Source: Sutcliffiella horikoshii
GTDB lineage: Bacteria; Bacillota; Bacilli; Bacillales; Bacillaceae_I
Assembly (NCBI RefSeq): GCF_008180725.1
Contig: NZ_VTEV01000007.1
Coordinates: 1 to 64,000 of the forward strand
Direction: 5' to 3'
Length of the DNA: 64,000 nt
How positions within the stretch are numbered: position 1 is the first letter of the stretch; every line of letters starts with the position of its first letter. The notes beneath the pieces were generated by a model. The model did no database searches and was not told where the DNA came from. It saw only the letters and a list, made by a program, of their open reading frames with translations. Positions 49,851-58,699 of this stretch are shown piece by piece. Both the position numbers and the translations under genes were made by a program.

Positions 49851-49888
49851 GGAACTCTCTCTTCTTTAGGAAGGGGGAGTTTTTTTGT
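49851..49888 (+). terminator. Terminator of lcfB operon
   Basis: AACTC and CTTC pair with GGAAG and GAGTT, followed by TTTTTTT. Confidence 0.75.
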
Positions 49889-49990
49889 TAAAGTAAAGTA
49901 TCTCGCTTTTCGAAATACTCTTTACATATCCAGTAAACTACTAGTATATTAATAAAATAATTCAATTTTCTAGTATAGGAGAAATGAACA

Positions 49991-50719
49991 GTGGCAACTA
50001 CCATCGCAGCAAGAAAACCTTCCTCTTTTAGAAACGGCTTGCAAGCTGGAGTCAGCATCGCAATCGGCTACATACCAATCGCTATTACATTTGGACTTTT
50101 GGCAAAATCAGCGGGCTTAACGGTCTCTGAAACGGTGCTGATGAGCTTGCTCGTCTTTGCCGGAGCAGCACAATATATGTCTCTTAATATGATTGTCCTT
50201 GGATCTGGTGTATTTGAAATTGTCATGACGACTTTTATTCTGAACATACGTCACTTCTTGATGAGCGCTTCCCTGAATGAAAAAGTAGAAGAGAATAGTC
50301 TCTGGAAGAAATCACTCTTCTCATTTGGCATAACGGATGAAACGTTTTCCGTCACTGCTACCAAAGAAGGAACCATTCAAACGGGATATATGTTCGGAGT
50401 AATCTTAATCGCTTATTCCAGTTGGGTGGTAAGCTCAGGGATCGGGCATGTCATCGGCAGCAGTTTACCCTCATCTCTTCAAGAAAGCATGGCAGTTGCC
50501 CTTTATGCCATGTTTGTCGGCTTGTTGATGCCTTCCTTAAAGAAACACCGAAAAGTGGTTGTGCTCGCTGGGACTGCAGCTATCCTTAATTCTGTGTTTT
50601 CGTTGGTAATCGGTATTGCCGCTGGATGGTCCATTGTCCTTGCGACTATCACTAGTGCTGTCGGGATAGAAATCTTATTCGCCAAATGGTCTAAGGAGGG
50701 GGGGAATGTGGATGAATAG
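49991..50719 (+). CDS. azlC: Branched-chain amino acid exporter subunit AzlC
   Basis: A 242-residue membrane protein, large subunit of the AzlCD (LIV-E) branched-chain amino acid exporter. The N-terminal FRNGLQAGVSIAIGYIPIAITFGLLA, VFAGAAQYMSLNM near 57 and NIRHFLMSASL near 83 are AzlC hallmarks. GTG 49991 follows AGGAG. It overlaps azlD by 14 nt. AzlC imports nothing on its own in known cases; both subunits are needed. Confidence 0.9.
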   Translation: MATTIAARKPSSFRNGLQAGVSIAIGYIPIAITFGLLAKSAGLTVSETVLMSLLVFAGAAQYMSLNMIVLGSGVFEIVMTTFILNIRHFLMSASLNEKVEENSLWKKSLFSFGITDETFSVTATKEGTIQTGYMFGVILIAYSSWVVSSGIGHVIGSSLPSSLQESMAVALYAMFVGLLMPSLKKHRKVVVLAGTAAILNSVFSLVIGIAAGWSIVLATITSAVGIEILFAKWSKEGGNVDE

Positions 50720-51020
50720 TATGATTATCATAATGATTGTCGGCATGGCCGTAGTCACCTACCTTCCACGCCTGATACCGTTTGTGATGTTCCAAGGCAA
50801 GGAGCTACCGCCATTCGTACAGGCAGTATTGAAAAATGTTCCCTACGCTACACTTGGGGCACTAATTGTTCCTGGGATTTTCTTAATAAATGAAGATATC
50901 ATGTATGGAATCATCGGCGCAGCAGTGGCATTACTTGTCGCTTACCTAGGTGCAAACGTCATTCTGGTTGTAATTAGCGCTATTGCAGCTTTGAGTGTGT
51001 ATTCCTGGCTTGTCAGTTAA
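50706..51020 (+). CDS. azlD: Branched-chain amino acid exporter subunit AzlD
   Basis: A 104-residue small membrane subunit with four helices and the family words TYLPRLIPFVMF near 18 and VLKNVPYATLGALIVPGIF near 37. AAGGAGG lies before ATG 50706; ATG 50712 is an alternative with a similar signal. The overlap with azlC suggests a fixed subunit ratio. Confidence 0.88.
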   Translation: MWMNSMIIIMIVGMAVVTYLPRLIPFVMFQGKELPPFVQAVLKNVPYATLGALIVPGIFLINEDIMYGIIGAAVALLVAYLGANVILVVISAIAALSVYSWLVS

Positions 51021-51119
51021 TAATGAAACGAGTAGGCTTTTCTTTCTAATAGCCTGCTTATTTTTTATTTTGTGGCATAGAATATAACAGGGATATTTAG
51101 GACAAGGGGGTGTGCAAAT

Positions 51120-52379
51120 GTGAAAAAAACAGTCTCGCTGACATTAACTAGCTACTTACTCTATTCTTTAGCGGTGACCTTCTACATATGGATCGGCGCG
51201 GATACTTCCCTTCCAACTGAATTAGTGGGAACAAAAGCTGACCCAGCAACCTTTCTAAGTAGCAAGGAACTGTTACTCACCGAAGAGTATTCTAAAATAC
51301 GAAATACCATCTACTTTCTGACGCTTCCTGTGGAATGGATATTCTATTTCCTTCTTCTTGTTTTAGGTGGGGCAAGTGCCATTCAAGGATGGGCGGAAAA
51401 AGTCACTAAATATAAAACGCTACAGACAGGAATTTATCTTTTTTGGCTAACTTTATTCAGCACGGTTATTCATTATCCACTAAGCTATCTTCGTTACTCT
51501 CTTTCTAAACATTATGGCATTACAGTTCAGCCTTATTCCGGCTGGATGCGTGATCAGGTTGTCGGATTTTGGGAAGGAATTCTCATTATGTGGGTAGTGG
51601 TTTTTCTTCTCTACGTGCTTATCCGTAAATTTCCGAAGTGGTGGTGGGCGATTGCTTGGGGATGCTTCATTCCACTCGTATTTTTTATGATGTATATTCA
51701 ACCGGTTGTCATAGACCCTTTATATAATGATTTTACCGAGCTTCAAGATAAAGAATTAGAAGATAAAATCCTGGAACTGGCTGCTGAAGCGGATATTCCT
51801 GCCGACAGAGTCTATGAAGTGAATATGGCTGAAAAAACGAATAGCATGAATGCATATGTTACCGGTGTTGGCGGTAACTCCCGTATTGTGCTGTGGGATA
51901 CGCTCTTGAATCGACTTCAGGAAGAAGAAATTCTTTTTATCATGGCGCATGAAATGGGACACTTTGATATGAATCATATTGTAATCGGCATTTCTGGATA
52001 CATCGTATTTTCTTTCTTTGCTTTTTACTTGATCTATTGGACAGCAAGTAAGCTTATAAACAGCTTCGGTAAGAGATGGAAAATCAATAGCTTAAACCAA
52101 CTTGCCTCTCTACCGCTATTGCTAGTGCTAGTGTCTTTGCTGCTTTTCCTTGCAAGCCCAGTAACAAATGCAGTATCAAGATATCAGGAGCACAGGGCTG
52201 ACGTGTATGCCATTGAACTGACCGGAAATACAGAACCGGCTATAGAGGCTTTTCAAGAAATTACTAAATCTAGTTTAAGTGAAGTGAATCCTCCGGCCTT
52301 AGTGAAATTTTTTCGATATACCCACCCTCCAATGGTGGACAGAATCGCTTATTTACAGCGGTATGTAAAGGAAGAGTGA
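51120..52379 (+). CDS. yhfN: M48 (Ste24-like) membrane metalloprotease YhfN
   Basis: 419 residues with about seven membrane helices. The zinc motif HEMGH lies near 277 in FIMAHEMGHFDMNH, and the third ligand Glu in SRYQEHRADVYAIELTG near 355. A conserved NSMNAYVTGVGGNSRIVLWDTLL segment precedes the active site. Family members cleave membrane or exported peptides (CAAX protease type). B. subtilis YhfN (PrtE) lies in the same neighbourhood. The GTG start at 51120 is preceded by AAGGGGGTG and overlaps an out-of-frame ATG. Confidence 0.88.
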   Translation: MKKTVSLTLTSYLLYSLAVTFYIWIGADTSLPTELVGTKADPATFLSSKELLLTEEYSKIRNTIYFLTLPVEWIFYFLLLVLGGASAIQGWAEKVTKYKTLQTGIYLFWLTLFSTVIHYPLSYLRYSLSKHYGITVQPYSGWMRDQVVGFWEGILIMWVVVFLLYVLIRKFPKWWWAIAWGCFIPLVFFMMYIQPVVIDPLYNDFTELQDKELEDKILELAAEADIPADRVYEVNMAEKTNSMNAYVTGVGGNSRIVLWDTLLNRLQEEEILFIMAHEMGHFDMNHIVIGISGYIVFSFFAFYLIYWTASKLINSFGKRWKINSLNQLASLPLLLVLVSLLLFLASPVTNAVSRYQEHRADVYAIELTGNTEPAIEAFQEITKSSLSEVNPPALVKFFRYTHPPMVDRIAYLQRYVKEE

Positions 52380-52434
52380 GCAACGTGAAAGAGTGCGTTG
52401 CTTGCTTTTTTTATGATGAAGAAATTGTATAATA

Positions 52435-52490
52435 CAGTTGATTTCCGTTCCAGGCGCTTCGCTTGCCTGCGGGCGGTCCGTGAGCCTTCT
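52435..52490 (-). repeat. Rod repeat 12 (5' part of a split reverse copy)
   Basis: CAGTTGATTTCC ... GGTCCGTGAGCCTTCT matches the first 55 bp of Rod 9, then stops. Its missing remainder appears as Rod 14, 230 bp further on. Confidence 0.75.
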
Positions 52491-52544
52491 CACTCCTTTG
52501 GAAGCCATTTAATAAGTCCTTGATTTTAGGTATTGTTTAGACAC

Positions 52545-52674
52545 CGCTGGTGATTTGCGCAAATGGCTTCGCTTTCCTAGGGGCACTGCTGGAGCCTCCT
52601 CGGCTACGCCTGCGGGGTCTCCACCTAGCGCTATCTCCCTCAGGAGTCTTCGCCTTTTGCTCCAATCACCAGCT
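52545..52674 (-). repeat. Rod repeat 13 (reverse copy nested between Rods 12 and 14)
   Basis: CGCTGGTGATTTGCGC to CCAATCACCAGCT: both outer arms carry the same change (CTGGTGATT with AATCACCAG) relative to Rods 3 and 6. The flanks, AAAATCAAGG and TGGCTTC on one side and ATGATTCCT and AAAGTTTTT on the other, match those of Rod 7 in inverse orientation. Confidence 0.85.
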
Positions 52675-52719
52675 AGGAATCATTAAAAACTTTGCGTTAT
52701 CAGTTTTTTAGGGGCATAT

Positions 52720-52768
52720 CTTGCCTGCGCGCCTTCCACTTCATCCAACAAGGTGACTCCCTTAAACT
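52720..52768 (-). repeat. Rod repeat 14 (3' part of a split reverse copy)
   Basis: GCGCGCCTTCCACTTCATCC-AACAAGGTGACTCCCTT matches the last part of Rod 9 and its tail. With Rod 12 it reconstitutes a reverse copy interrupted by the Rod 13 unit. Confidence 0.7.
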
Positions 52769-52819
52769 AAGGTTAAAAAAGCCTCAAAAAAACATTATTC
52801 TTTTGTTCTTTTTATTTCT

Positions 52820-52949
52820 AGCTGTGTATTGGAGCAAATGGCGGAGACTCCTACGGGGAAGTAGCGGCAATGTTGAGACCCAGAAGCGAAGCGAGGAGGC
52901 TCAAGGCCGCCCCGTGGAAAGCGCAGCTGTTTTCGGAAAGGAACAGCTG
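52820..52949 (+). repeat. Rod repeat 15
   Basis: AGCTGTGTATTGG to CGGAAAGGAACAGCTG. Inner pairs GCGGC with GCCGC and TTGAG with CTCAA are perfect. Rods 12-15 occupy most of the 740-bp gap between yhfN and aceB. Confidence 0.85.
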
Positions 52950-53118
52950 CGTTTAACCAATCAATCAAATCCTATAGGATTATTTTTTTCATTTTTATCT
53001 GTGTCGAAAAATATTTACCAATAAATTTTCAAAAAAGTCTTTTTATTACGAACACTCTGTTATATAATACAATACAAATATACTAACTGTTTCATAACAA
53101 GAGAGGAGCAAGTATATC

Positions 53119-54714
53119 GTGAATACCGGTACAACAGGCATCAGCGTTACAGGTCCAATGAAAAAAGGCTTTGAAACTGTACTAACACAGGAAGCATTAT
53201 CTTTCATCGAGAAGCTCCATCACACTTTCAATGAGCGCAGAAGAGAACTGTTAGCAGTAAGAAAAGAAAGGCAAGCAAGGATTGATCAGGGAGAACCATT
53301 AAACTTTCTTAATAGCACGAAAGCTATCCGAACAAGTGACTGGAAAGTGAAAGACATCCCAAAAGACCTTCAAGACAGACGGGTGGAAATAACAGGTCCG
53401 GTTGATCGTAAGATGATTATTCATGCCTTAAATTCAGGCGCAAAAGTGTTCATGGCAGACTTTGAGGATGCTTCATCTCCAACTTGGAGCAACATGATAG
53501 AGGGACAGATCAATCTACGAGACGCAAACTTGCGCAAAATTGACTTCACAGCTTCAAACGGAAAAGAGTACAAATTGAATAAAGAAATTGCCACCCTTCT
53601 TGTAAGACCAAGAGGATGGCACTTAGAAGAAAAACATATTCAAATCAATAACGAATCTGTTTCTGGAAGCCTTTTGGACTTTGGATTGTATTTCTTCCAT
53701 AACGTCAAGGTGCTGCAGGAAAATGGAAGCGCTCCATATTTTTATCTTCCAAAGCTTGAAAGTCATCAAGAGGCGAGACTGTGGAATGATGTGTTTGTCT
53801 TTGCTCAGAATGAATTGGGCATTGATCAAGGGACGATCAAAGCAACCGTATTAATAGAAACCATTACGGCAGCCTTTGAAATGGATGAAATATTATATGA
53901 GCTGAAAGAGCATGCTGCAGGACTGAATTGTGGGAGATGGGATTACATTTTCAGTTTCATAAAGAAATTTAGAAATGATCCATCCTTCCTGTTGCCTGAC
54001 AGGAGCCAAGTTACAATGGCAGTTCCTTTCATGAGAGCTTACACACAATTGGTGATTCAGACTTGCCATAAACGAGGTGCCTTCGCAATCGGTGGGATGG
54101 CAGCACAAATTCCAGTGAAAAATGATGAAGAAGCGAACGCACAAGCATTCGCAAAAGTAAGAGAAGATAAACTTCGTGAAGTAAAAGATGGCCATGATGG
54201 AACGTGGGTGGCACATCCTTCATTGGTTCCTGTGGCATTGGAAGTGTTTAATGAGCACATGGAAGGTCAGAATCAGTTGCACATAAAAAGGGAAGATGTC
54301 AAAGCAGACCCGGGTGCACTTGTTCAAATTCCAGAGGGTACGATAACGGCAGATGGTTTGCGGAAAAATATTCATGTTGGAATGGAGTATATTGCTGCAT
54401 GGTTGGATGGAAACGGTGCGGTACCAATCTTTCACCTGATGGAAGATGCAGCTACAGCAGAAATCTCCAGATCTCAAGTATGGCAATGGGTTAGACATCC
54501 AAAAGCAGAACTAGAAGATGGAACTCAGATTACCTTAGAATTGGTCAAACAACTAGTTGAGGAAGAAAAGCAAGCCATCATTGAAAAAGTAGGCCCTAAT
54601 CGCTTTTCAAAAGGTAAACTTGATAAGGCCGCCAGTCTTTTTGAAAACCTAATTAAAGAAGATGAATTTGCTGAGTTTTTAACACTTCCAGCTTACAAGT
54701 TATTGGAAGATTAA
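53119..54714 (+). CDS. aceB: Malate synthase A (AceB)
   Basis: A 531-residue glyoxylate-shunt enzyme condensing acetyl-CoA with glyoxylate. The family signature shows as VFMADFEDASSPTWSNMI near 113 (magnesium ligand region), RPRGWHLEEKH near 162, IKATVLIETITAAFEMDEIL near 240 with catalytic residues, and GRWDYIFSFIKKF. The GTG start at 53119 follows AGGAG; TATAAT at 53063 is the likely -10. It is 30 bp from aceA with its own ribosome binding site, so they form an operon. B. subtilis 168 lacks this pair. Confidence 0.94.
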   Translation: MNTGTTGISVTGPMKKGFETVLTQEALSFIEKLHHTFNERRRELLAVRKERQARIDQGEPLNFLNSTKAIRTSDWKVKDIPKDLQDRRVEITGPVDRKMIIHALNSGAKVFMADFEDASSPTWSNMIEGQINLRDANLRKIDFTASNGKEYKLNKEIATLLVRPRGWHLEEKHIQINNESVSGSLLDFGLYFFHNVKVLQENGSAPYFYLPKLESHQEARLWNDVFVFAQNELGIDQGTIKATVLIETITAAFEMDEILYELKEHAAGLNCGRWDYIFSFIKKFRNDPSFLLPDRSQVTMAVPFMRAYTQLVIQTCHKRGAFAIGGMAAQIPVKNDEEANAQAFAKVREDKLREVKDGHDGTWVAHPSLVPVALEVFNEHMEGQNQLHIKREDVKADPGALVQIPEGTITADGLRKNIHVGMEYIAAWLDGNGAVPIFHLMEDAATAEISRSQVWQWVRHPKAELEDGTQITLELVKQLVEEEKQAIIEKVGPNRFSKGKLDKAASLFENLIKEDEFAEFLTLPAYKLLED

Positions 54715-54744
54715 TAGATACCTAAATTAAAGGAGGAAATAGTA

Positions 54745-56037
54745 ATGAGAAGAGAAGAAAGAATTGCACAGTTAGAAGAAAGCTGGGAACTAGAACAACG
54801 ATGGAATGGCATTGAAAGACCATATTCTGCAGAAGAAGTTTTGCGTCTTAGAGGTTCCATAGATATCGAACATACATTGGCTAAAAGAGGGGCACAAAAA
54901 CTTTGGGATCTTCTTCACACACAGGACTATGTGCATGCACTTGGAGCTTTAACAGGAAATCAGGCTATTCAGCAAGTAAAAGCGGGTTTGAAAGCAATTT
55001 ATTTAAGCGGCTGGCAAGTTGCGGCAGATGCCAACCTATCCGGTCATATGTACCCTGACCAAAGTCTCTATCCAGCAAACAGTGTGCCACACGTAGTTAA
55101 ACGAATCAATCAAGCACTGCAGCGTGCAGATCAAATTCAATACCTAGAAGGAAGCGAAGAGGTGGACTACTTTGCACCAATCGTAGCAGATGCGGAGGCT
55201 GGATTTGGTGGTCAGTTGAATGTGTTTGAGTTAATGAAAGGCATGATCGAGTCAGGTGCGTCTGGCGTTCACTTTGAGGATCAATTATCTTCTGAGAAAA
55301 AGTGCGGGCATCTTGGCGGGAAAGTATTATTGCCAACTCAAACGGCTGTGAAAAATCTTATATCAGCACGTCTCGCAGCTGATGTAATGGGTGTGCCGAC
55401 AGTATTGATTGCAAGAACTGATGCGGACGCTGCAGATCTTATTACAAGTGATATCGATGAGAACGATCAAGCATTTTTAACTGGTGAGCGAACGGCTGAA
55501 GGATTTTATCGCACAAAAGCCGGAATTGATCAGGCGATAGCTCGCGGTCTTGCATATGCACCATACGCTGATTTGATTTGGTGTGAGACTTCTGAGCCTA
55601 ACTTGGAGCAGGCAAGAGCATTTGCGGAAGCCATACACGAAAAGTTTCCTGGAAAACTGTTGGCATATAACTGTTCCCCATCTTTCAATTGGAAAGCGAA
55701 GTTGGATGATGCTACCATTGAGACATTCCAGCAGCAGATTGCCCAGTTCGGCTACAAGTTCCAGTTTGTGACCTTGGCTGGATTCCATGCCTTGAATCAC
55801 GGTATGTTCGAGCTTGCGAGAGGATATCGTGACCGTGGAATGGGAGCATATTCCGAGTTGCAGCAAGCGGAGTTTGAAAGTGAGCAGTATGGTTATACAG
55901 CAACTCGCCATCAACGCGAAGTAGGTACTGGATATTTTGATGAAGTGGCGAAGCTCGTTTCCGGCGGAACATCCTCTACCACGGCACTGAGCGGATCAAC
56001 AGAAGAAGCGCAGTTTTATCAAGGAAAAAATAAGTAA
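54745..56037 (+). CDS. aceA: Isocitrate lyase (AceA)
   Basis: A 430-residue enzyme splitting isocitrate to succinate and glyoxylate. The hallmark ARGAQKLW-like N-terminal [35 protein letters not shown] near 92, the catalytic-loop cysteine in [12 protein letters not shown] near 189, and [14 protein letters not shown] near 222 are present, as is YNCSPSFNW near 308. The ribosome binding site AAAGGAGG is strong. With aceB it lets cells grow on acetate or fatty acids, matching the FadR-controlled genes in this window. Confidence 0.95.
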   Translation: MRREERIAQLEESWELEQRWNGIERPYSAEEVLRLRGSIDIEHTLAKRGAQKLWDLLHTQDYVHALGALTGNQAIQQVKAGLKAIYLSGWQVAADANLSGHMYPDQSLYPANSVPHVVKRINQALQRADQIQYLEGSEEVDYFAPIVADAEAGFGGQLNVFELMKGMIESGASGVHFEDQLSSEKKCGHLGGKVLLPTQTAVKNLISARLAADVMGVPTVLIARTDADAADLITSDIDENDQAFLTGERTAEGFYRTKAGIDQAIARGLAYAPYADLIWCETSEPNLEQARAFAEAIHEKFPGKLLAYNCSPSFNWKAKLDDATIETFQQQIAQFGYKFQFVTLAGFHALNHGMFELARGYRDRGMGAYSELQQAEFESEQYGYTATRHQREVGTGYFDEVAKLVSGGTSSTTALSGSTEEAQFYQGKNK

Positions 56038-56044
56038 AAGAAAT

Positions 56045-56078
56045 AGAGAAGAGCGCTAGGAGCTCTTCTCTTATTTTT
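56045..56078 (+). terminator. Terminator of aceBA
   Basis: AGAGAAGAGC pairs with GCTCTTCTCT, followed by TATTTTT. Confidence 0.9.
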
Positions 56079-56091
56079 GGGAATTATCCTT

Positions 56092-56337
56092 TTAAGCGGA
56101 AACGCCCCAATCATTCAGGAATTTTTTATATCTAGTGGAAAGTAGGTGGAACAGGGAAGGGTCATTGGCATCCAGGGCACTGTCAATTTTCTCTTGCAGA
56201 AGGTTTTTGTGGTAGTGGAATAAAGACTCATCAATAATCATCTGAACATACACATTCATCATATAGGCTTCAACGGACACTTTCTTGTTCATCTTTTTCG
56301 CTTTCATTAATTCCGTATAAGACTTCTCATTCTTCAT
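56092..56337 (-). CDS. yhzC: IDEAL-domain small protein (YhzC position)
   Basis: An 81-residue protein. The C-terminal half carries the IDEAL-domain pattern LQEKIDSALDANDPSLFHLLSTRYKKFL near 48-75, a short helical pair found in several small Bacillus proteins. The N-terminal half is basic (KNEKSYTELMKAKKMNKKVS) followed by a helix. GGTGAGG precedes the ATG. It lies opposite and upstream of comK, as yhzC does in B. subtilis. Function is unknown; IDEAL domains may mediate protein contacts. Confidence 0.75.
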   Translation of the reverse strand: MKNEKSYTELMKAKKMNKKVSVEAYMMNVYVQMIIDESLFHYHKNLLQEKIDSALDANDPSLFHLLSTRYKKFLNDWGVSA

Positions 56338-56480
56338 GAGTTCCTCACCTCGAGCCTTTTTAATAGTATATTGAGGAACGCTATAAAAATCAACAAATTT
56401 TTAAAATATTTAAAATATTTTAAAAACCTTTACACTGATTGGGTTTTCTGGGAAAATATACATAAATAGTCAAATAACTA

Positions 56481-56508
56481 GTCCTTTTGTCATGAGATGA
56501 CAAAGGAC
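56481..56508 (+). promoter_or_regulatory. Leader hairpin directly upstream of comK
   Basis: GTCCTTTTGTCAT and ATGACAAAGGAC pair around GAG with one bulged base. The right arm contains AAAGGA, a ribosome binding site for ATG 56513, while a second AAAGGA lies downstream for ATG 56531. No T-run follows, so it is more likely a translation-start modulator than a terminator. Confidence 0.55.
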
Positions 56509-56530
56509 ACGGATGGAAAGGATGAACATA

Positions 56531-57091
56531 ATGAAGAATAATGTCGATATGTCGTGTGATTATGAAATTAATGGCTTTACTATGGCAATCATTCCCTTTG
56601 AAATGGAGGGTAACCTTTATTCAAAAGTACTAGAAGAAGAAGGAGAAATCTATGTTTCATTGCCTCCAATAAAAATTATTGAAGACAGCTGCAATTTTTA
56701 TGGATCCAGCTTTGAAGGACGAAAACAAGGTACCAAAGGCATCTCTGGTTATACTCACAAACCCCCGATTGTCATCGATCCGATGAATGACATTTTCTTT
56801 TTCCCCACTGCATCACCTACAAATGATAACTGCATCTGGATTTCACTACATTACGCATATGAATATAAACAAAGTTCAACTGGGAATACAAAAGTCATGT
56901 TCCCAAACAACATCATGGTGGAATTTCCTATATCCAAAACTTCTTATGAAGCACAAGTCCATCGCACATCTCTTTTCCGGGCAAAGCTTCAGCAACGTGT
57001 CAACAGGAAGAGGAGTAACTCAAACCGCAGCCTTGTCGCTAACCCCGGGATTATGTACAGATTGAGAAACAGTAAGGACTTACAAAGTTAA
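56531..57091 (+). CDS. comK: Competence transcription factor ComK
   Basis: Master activator of DNA-uptake genes. Conserved ComK segments are CDYEINGFTMAIIP near the start, CNFYGSSFEGRKQGT near 55, HKPPIVIDPMNDIFFFPT near 76 and MVEFPISKTSYEAQVHRTSLFR near 128. The basic C-terminal tail is shorter and differs from B. subtilis. Two starts are possible: ATG 56513 (AAAGGA inside a leader hairpin) or ATG 56531 (AAAGGA at 56517, 8-nt spacing). I chose the latter. AT-rich tracts AAAATATTT and AAAATATTTT at 56400-56430 may be ComK-binding AT boxes for autoactivation, but none fits A4-N5-T4 exactly. Confidence 0.9.
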   Translation: MKNNVDMSCDYEINGFTMAIIPFEMEGNLYSKVLEEEGEIYVSLPPIKIIEDSCNFYGSSFEGRKQGTKGISGYTHKPPIVIDPMNDIFFFPTASPTNDNCIWISLHYAYEYKQSSTGNTKVMFPNNIMVEFPISKTSYEAQVHRTSLFRAKLQQRVNRKRSNSNRSLVANPGIMYRLRNSKDLQS

Positions 57092-57130
57092 TACAGGGGT
57101 AACAGAAAGAATTTCATAAGCATCATTTAC

Positions 57131-57161
57131 AGCCTTTCGAAAAAGAAAGGCTTCTTTTTTT
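57131..57161 (+). terminator. Terminator of comK
   Basis: AGCCTTTC pairs with GAAAGGCT, followed by TCTTTTTTT. Confidence 0.88.
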
Positions 57162-57230
57162 GGAGTAAAAATGCATAACCTTCTCTTTTTGAATAAGGCT
57201 AAGAAAAAGGATGGAGGGACGATTCACTTT

Positions 57231-57953
57231 ATGGAACTAATACTAGATTTATCAAAGGTGATTTTTCGGATTGTTACCATTTTGCCATTGATGCTCATTG
57301 TAACCTTATTCATGGGAAAGCGTTCTGTTGGTGAACTTCCGGTTTTTGATTTTCTTGTCATCTTAACACTGGGTTCGGTGGTCGGTGCAGATATTGCGGA
57401 GCCTAATATCCATCATCTTCCTACTGTGGGAGCTATTATTGCGATTGCACTTTTACAAAAGTTGATTGCTTGGTTAAAAATGAAGAACCATAAAGTCGGA
57501 AGGCTTCTTTCTTTTGAGCCGACTCTTGTCATATATGAAGGACAATTTCATATTAAGAATATGCGCAAGATCAGTTACTCTATTGATAATATCCTGCAAA
57601 TGTTACGGGAAAAGAATGTTTTCCAAATGAAGGATGTCCATTTTGCTTTAATTGAAGCGAACGGAGAGCTATCAGTGAAATTAAAACCGGAAAAAGAACC
57701 TGTGAAAATGAAAGATGTGCAGGTTGCTCTGGCAAAACCCTCCGTTGAATACACCGTTATCATGGATGGTAGAGTACAGCATAAAGCATTGGAATATCTG
57801 GAATTAGATGAAGAATGGTTACAGAAGGAGCTTCTGGAAAAAAATATTGTTAAAATCCAAGATGTATTTTATGCGGCACTAAATGAAGATAGAAGCCTGC
57901 ATGTTACCTTAAAAACCCCCGGTTACACACAAAGTGTACCAATTTTTCATTAA
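57231..57953 (+). CDS. DUF421 membrane protein, copy 1
   Basis: A 240-residue YetF/YdfR-type protein. Three N-terminal helices, with LPLMLIVTLFMGKRSVGELPVFDFLVIL and GSVVGADIAEP (shown in parts), are followed by a soluble alpha/beta domain with EPTLVIYEGQFHIKNMRK near 105 and IDNILQMLREKNVFQMKDV. The end is SVPIFH. The frame extends to 57171, but the paralogue next door starts with the same MEL residues, so ATG 57231 is chosen; its ribosome binding site GGAGGG is rather distant. Function is unknown; B. subtilis relatives appear in the forespore. Confidence 0.82.
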   Translation: MELILDLSKVIFRIVTILPLMLIVTLFMGKRSVGELPVFDFLVILTLGSVVGADIAEPNIHHLPTVGAIIAIALLQKLIAWLKMKNHKVGRLLSFEPTLVIYEGQFHIKNMRKISYSIDNILQMLREKNVFQMKDVHFALIEANGELSVKLKPEKEPVKMKDVQVALAKPSVEYTVIMDGRVQHKALEYLELDEEWLQKELLEKNIVKIQDVFYAALNEDRSLHVTLKTPGYTQSVPIFH

Positions 57954-57976
57954 GGACAACTAGGAGGGCAAATAAA

Positions 57977-58699
57977 GTGGAACTATTCATAGACTTCTTA
58001 AAGGTGCTGGGAAGAATTATCACGATTCTGCCACTCATGTTGATTGTAACTTTATATATGGGAAAGCGGTCCATTGGAGAGCTTCCTGTCTTTGATTTCA
58101 TTGTTATTATCACACTCGGAGCAGTAGTTGGAGCAGATATTGCTGATCCCAGCATCCATCATTTTCCTACTGCAGGTGCCATTATCGCGATCGGTCTTTT
58201 ACAAAAGGTAATAGCGTGGTTAAAGATAAAAAATCATAAGCTTGGCAGACTTTTAACCTTTGAACCGACATTAGTCATATATGAAGGACAATTTCATATT
58301 AAGAATATGCGTAAGATCAGTTACTCCATTGATAATGTCTTGCAAATGTTGAGGGAAAAGGATGTATTTAAGGTGGAAGATGTTCACTTTGCCTTAATTG
58401 AAGCGAATGGAAACATATCTGTTAAAATGAAGCCCCAAAAAGAGGCGGCAAAGGTGGAAGATGTTCGCTCGGGTGGATACGAAAACTCCTTGGATTTTCC
58501 AGTCATAATGGACGGTCGAATTTATAAGGAAACCTTGACATACAAAGGATTAAACGAGGCCTGGCTTCGAGAAGAACTGTTAAAACAGAAAGTAACTAGT
58601 GTTGAAGATGTTTTTTATGCTTCTGTAAATGAACATAATGATTTGAATGTTACTTTACGCAATCCTTTACAAGAACCATTCATTCCTATTTTTCATTAG
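57977..58699 (+). CDS. DUF421 membrane protein, copy 2
   Basis: 240 residues, the same length as copy 1 and alike in most positions of the first 155 residues (for instance the identical EPTLVIYEGQFHIKNMRK). Divergence is concentrated in the linker at about 165-190. GGAGGG precedes the GTG start at 57977, 24 bp after copy 1, so the pair is a tandem duplication in one operon. The last 14 bp overlap the convergent yhjD-like gene. In both copies ends read PIFH, suggesting a conserved C-terminal contact. Confidence 0.83.
   Translation: MELFIDFLKVLGRIITILPLMLIVTLYMGKRSIGELPVFDFIVIITLGAVVGADIADPSIHHFPTAGAIIAIGLLQKVIAWLKIKNHKLGRLLTFEPTLVIYEGQFHIKNMRKISYSIDNVLQMLREKDVFKVEDVHFALIEANGNISVKMKPQKEAAKVEDVRSGGYENSLDFPVIMDGRIYKETLTYKGLNEAWLREELLKQKVTSVEDVFYASVNEHNDLNVTLRNPLQEPFIPIFH

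Noticed and set aside
56400-56432. Perfect ComK box before comK
   Set aside because: The tract is AT-rich with AAAATATTT repeats, but no A4-N5-T4 pair with correct spacing was found; kept only as a possibility in the comK entry.
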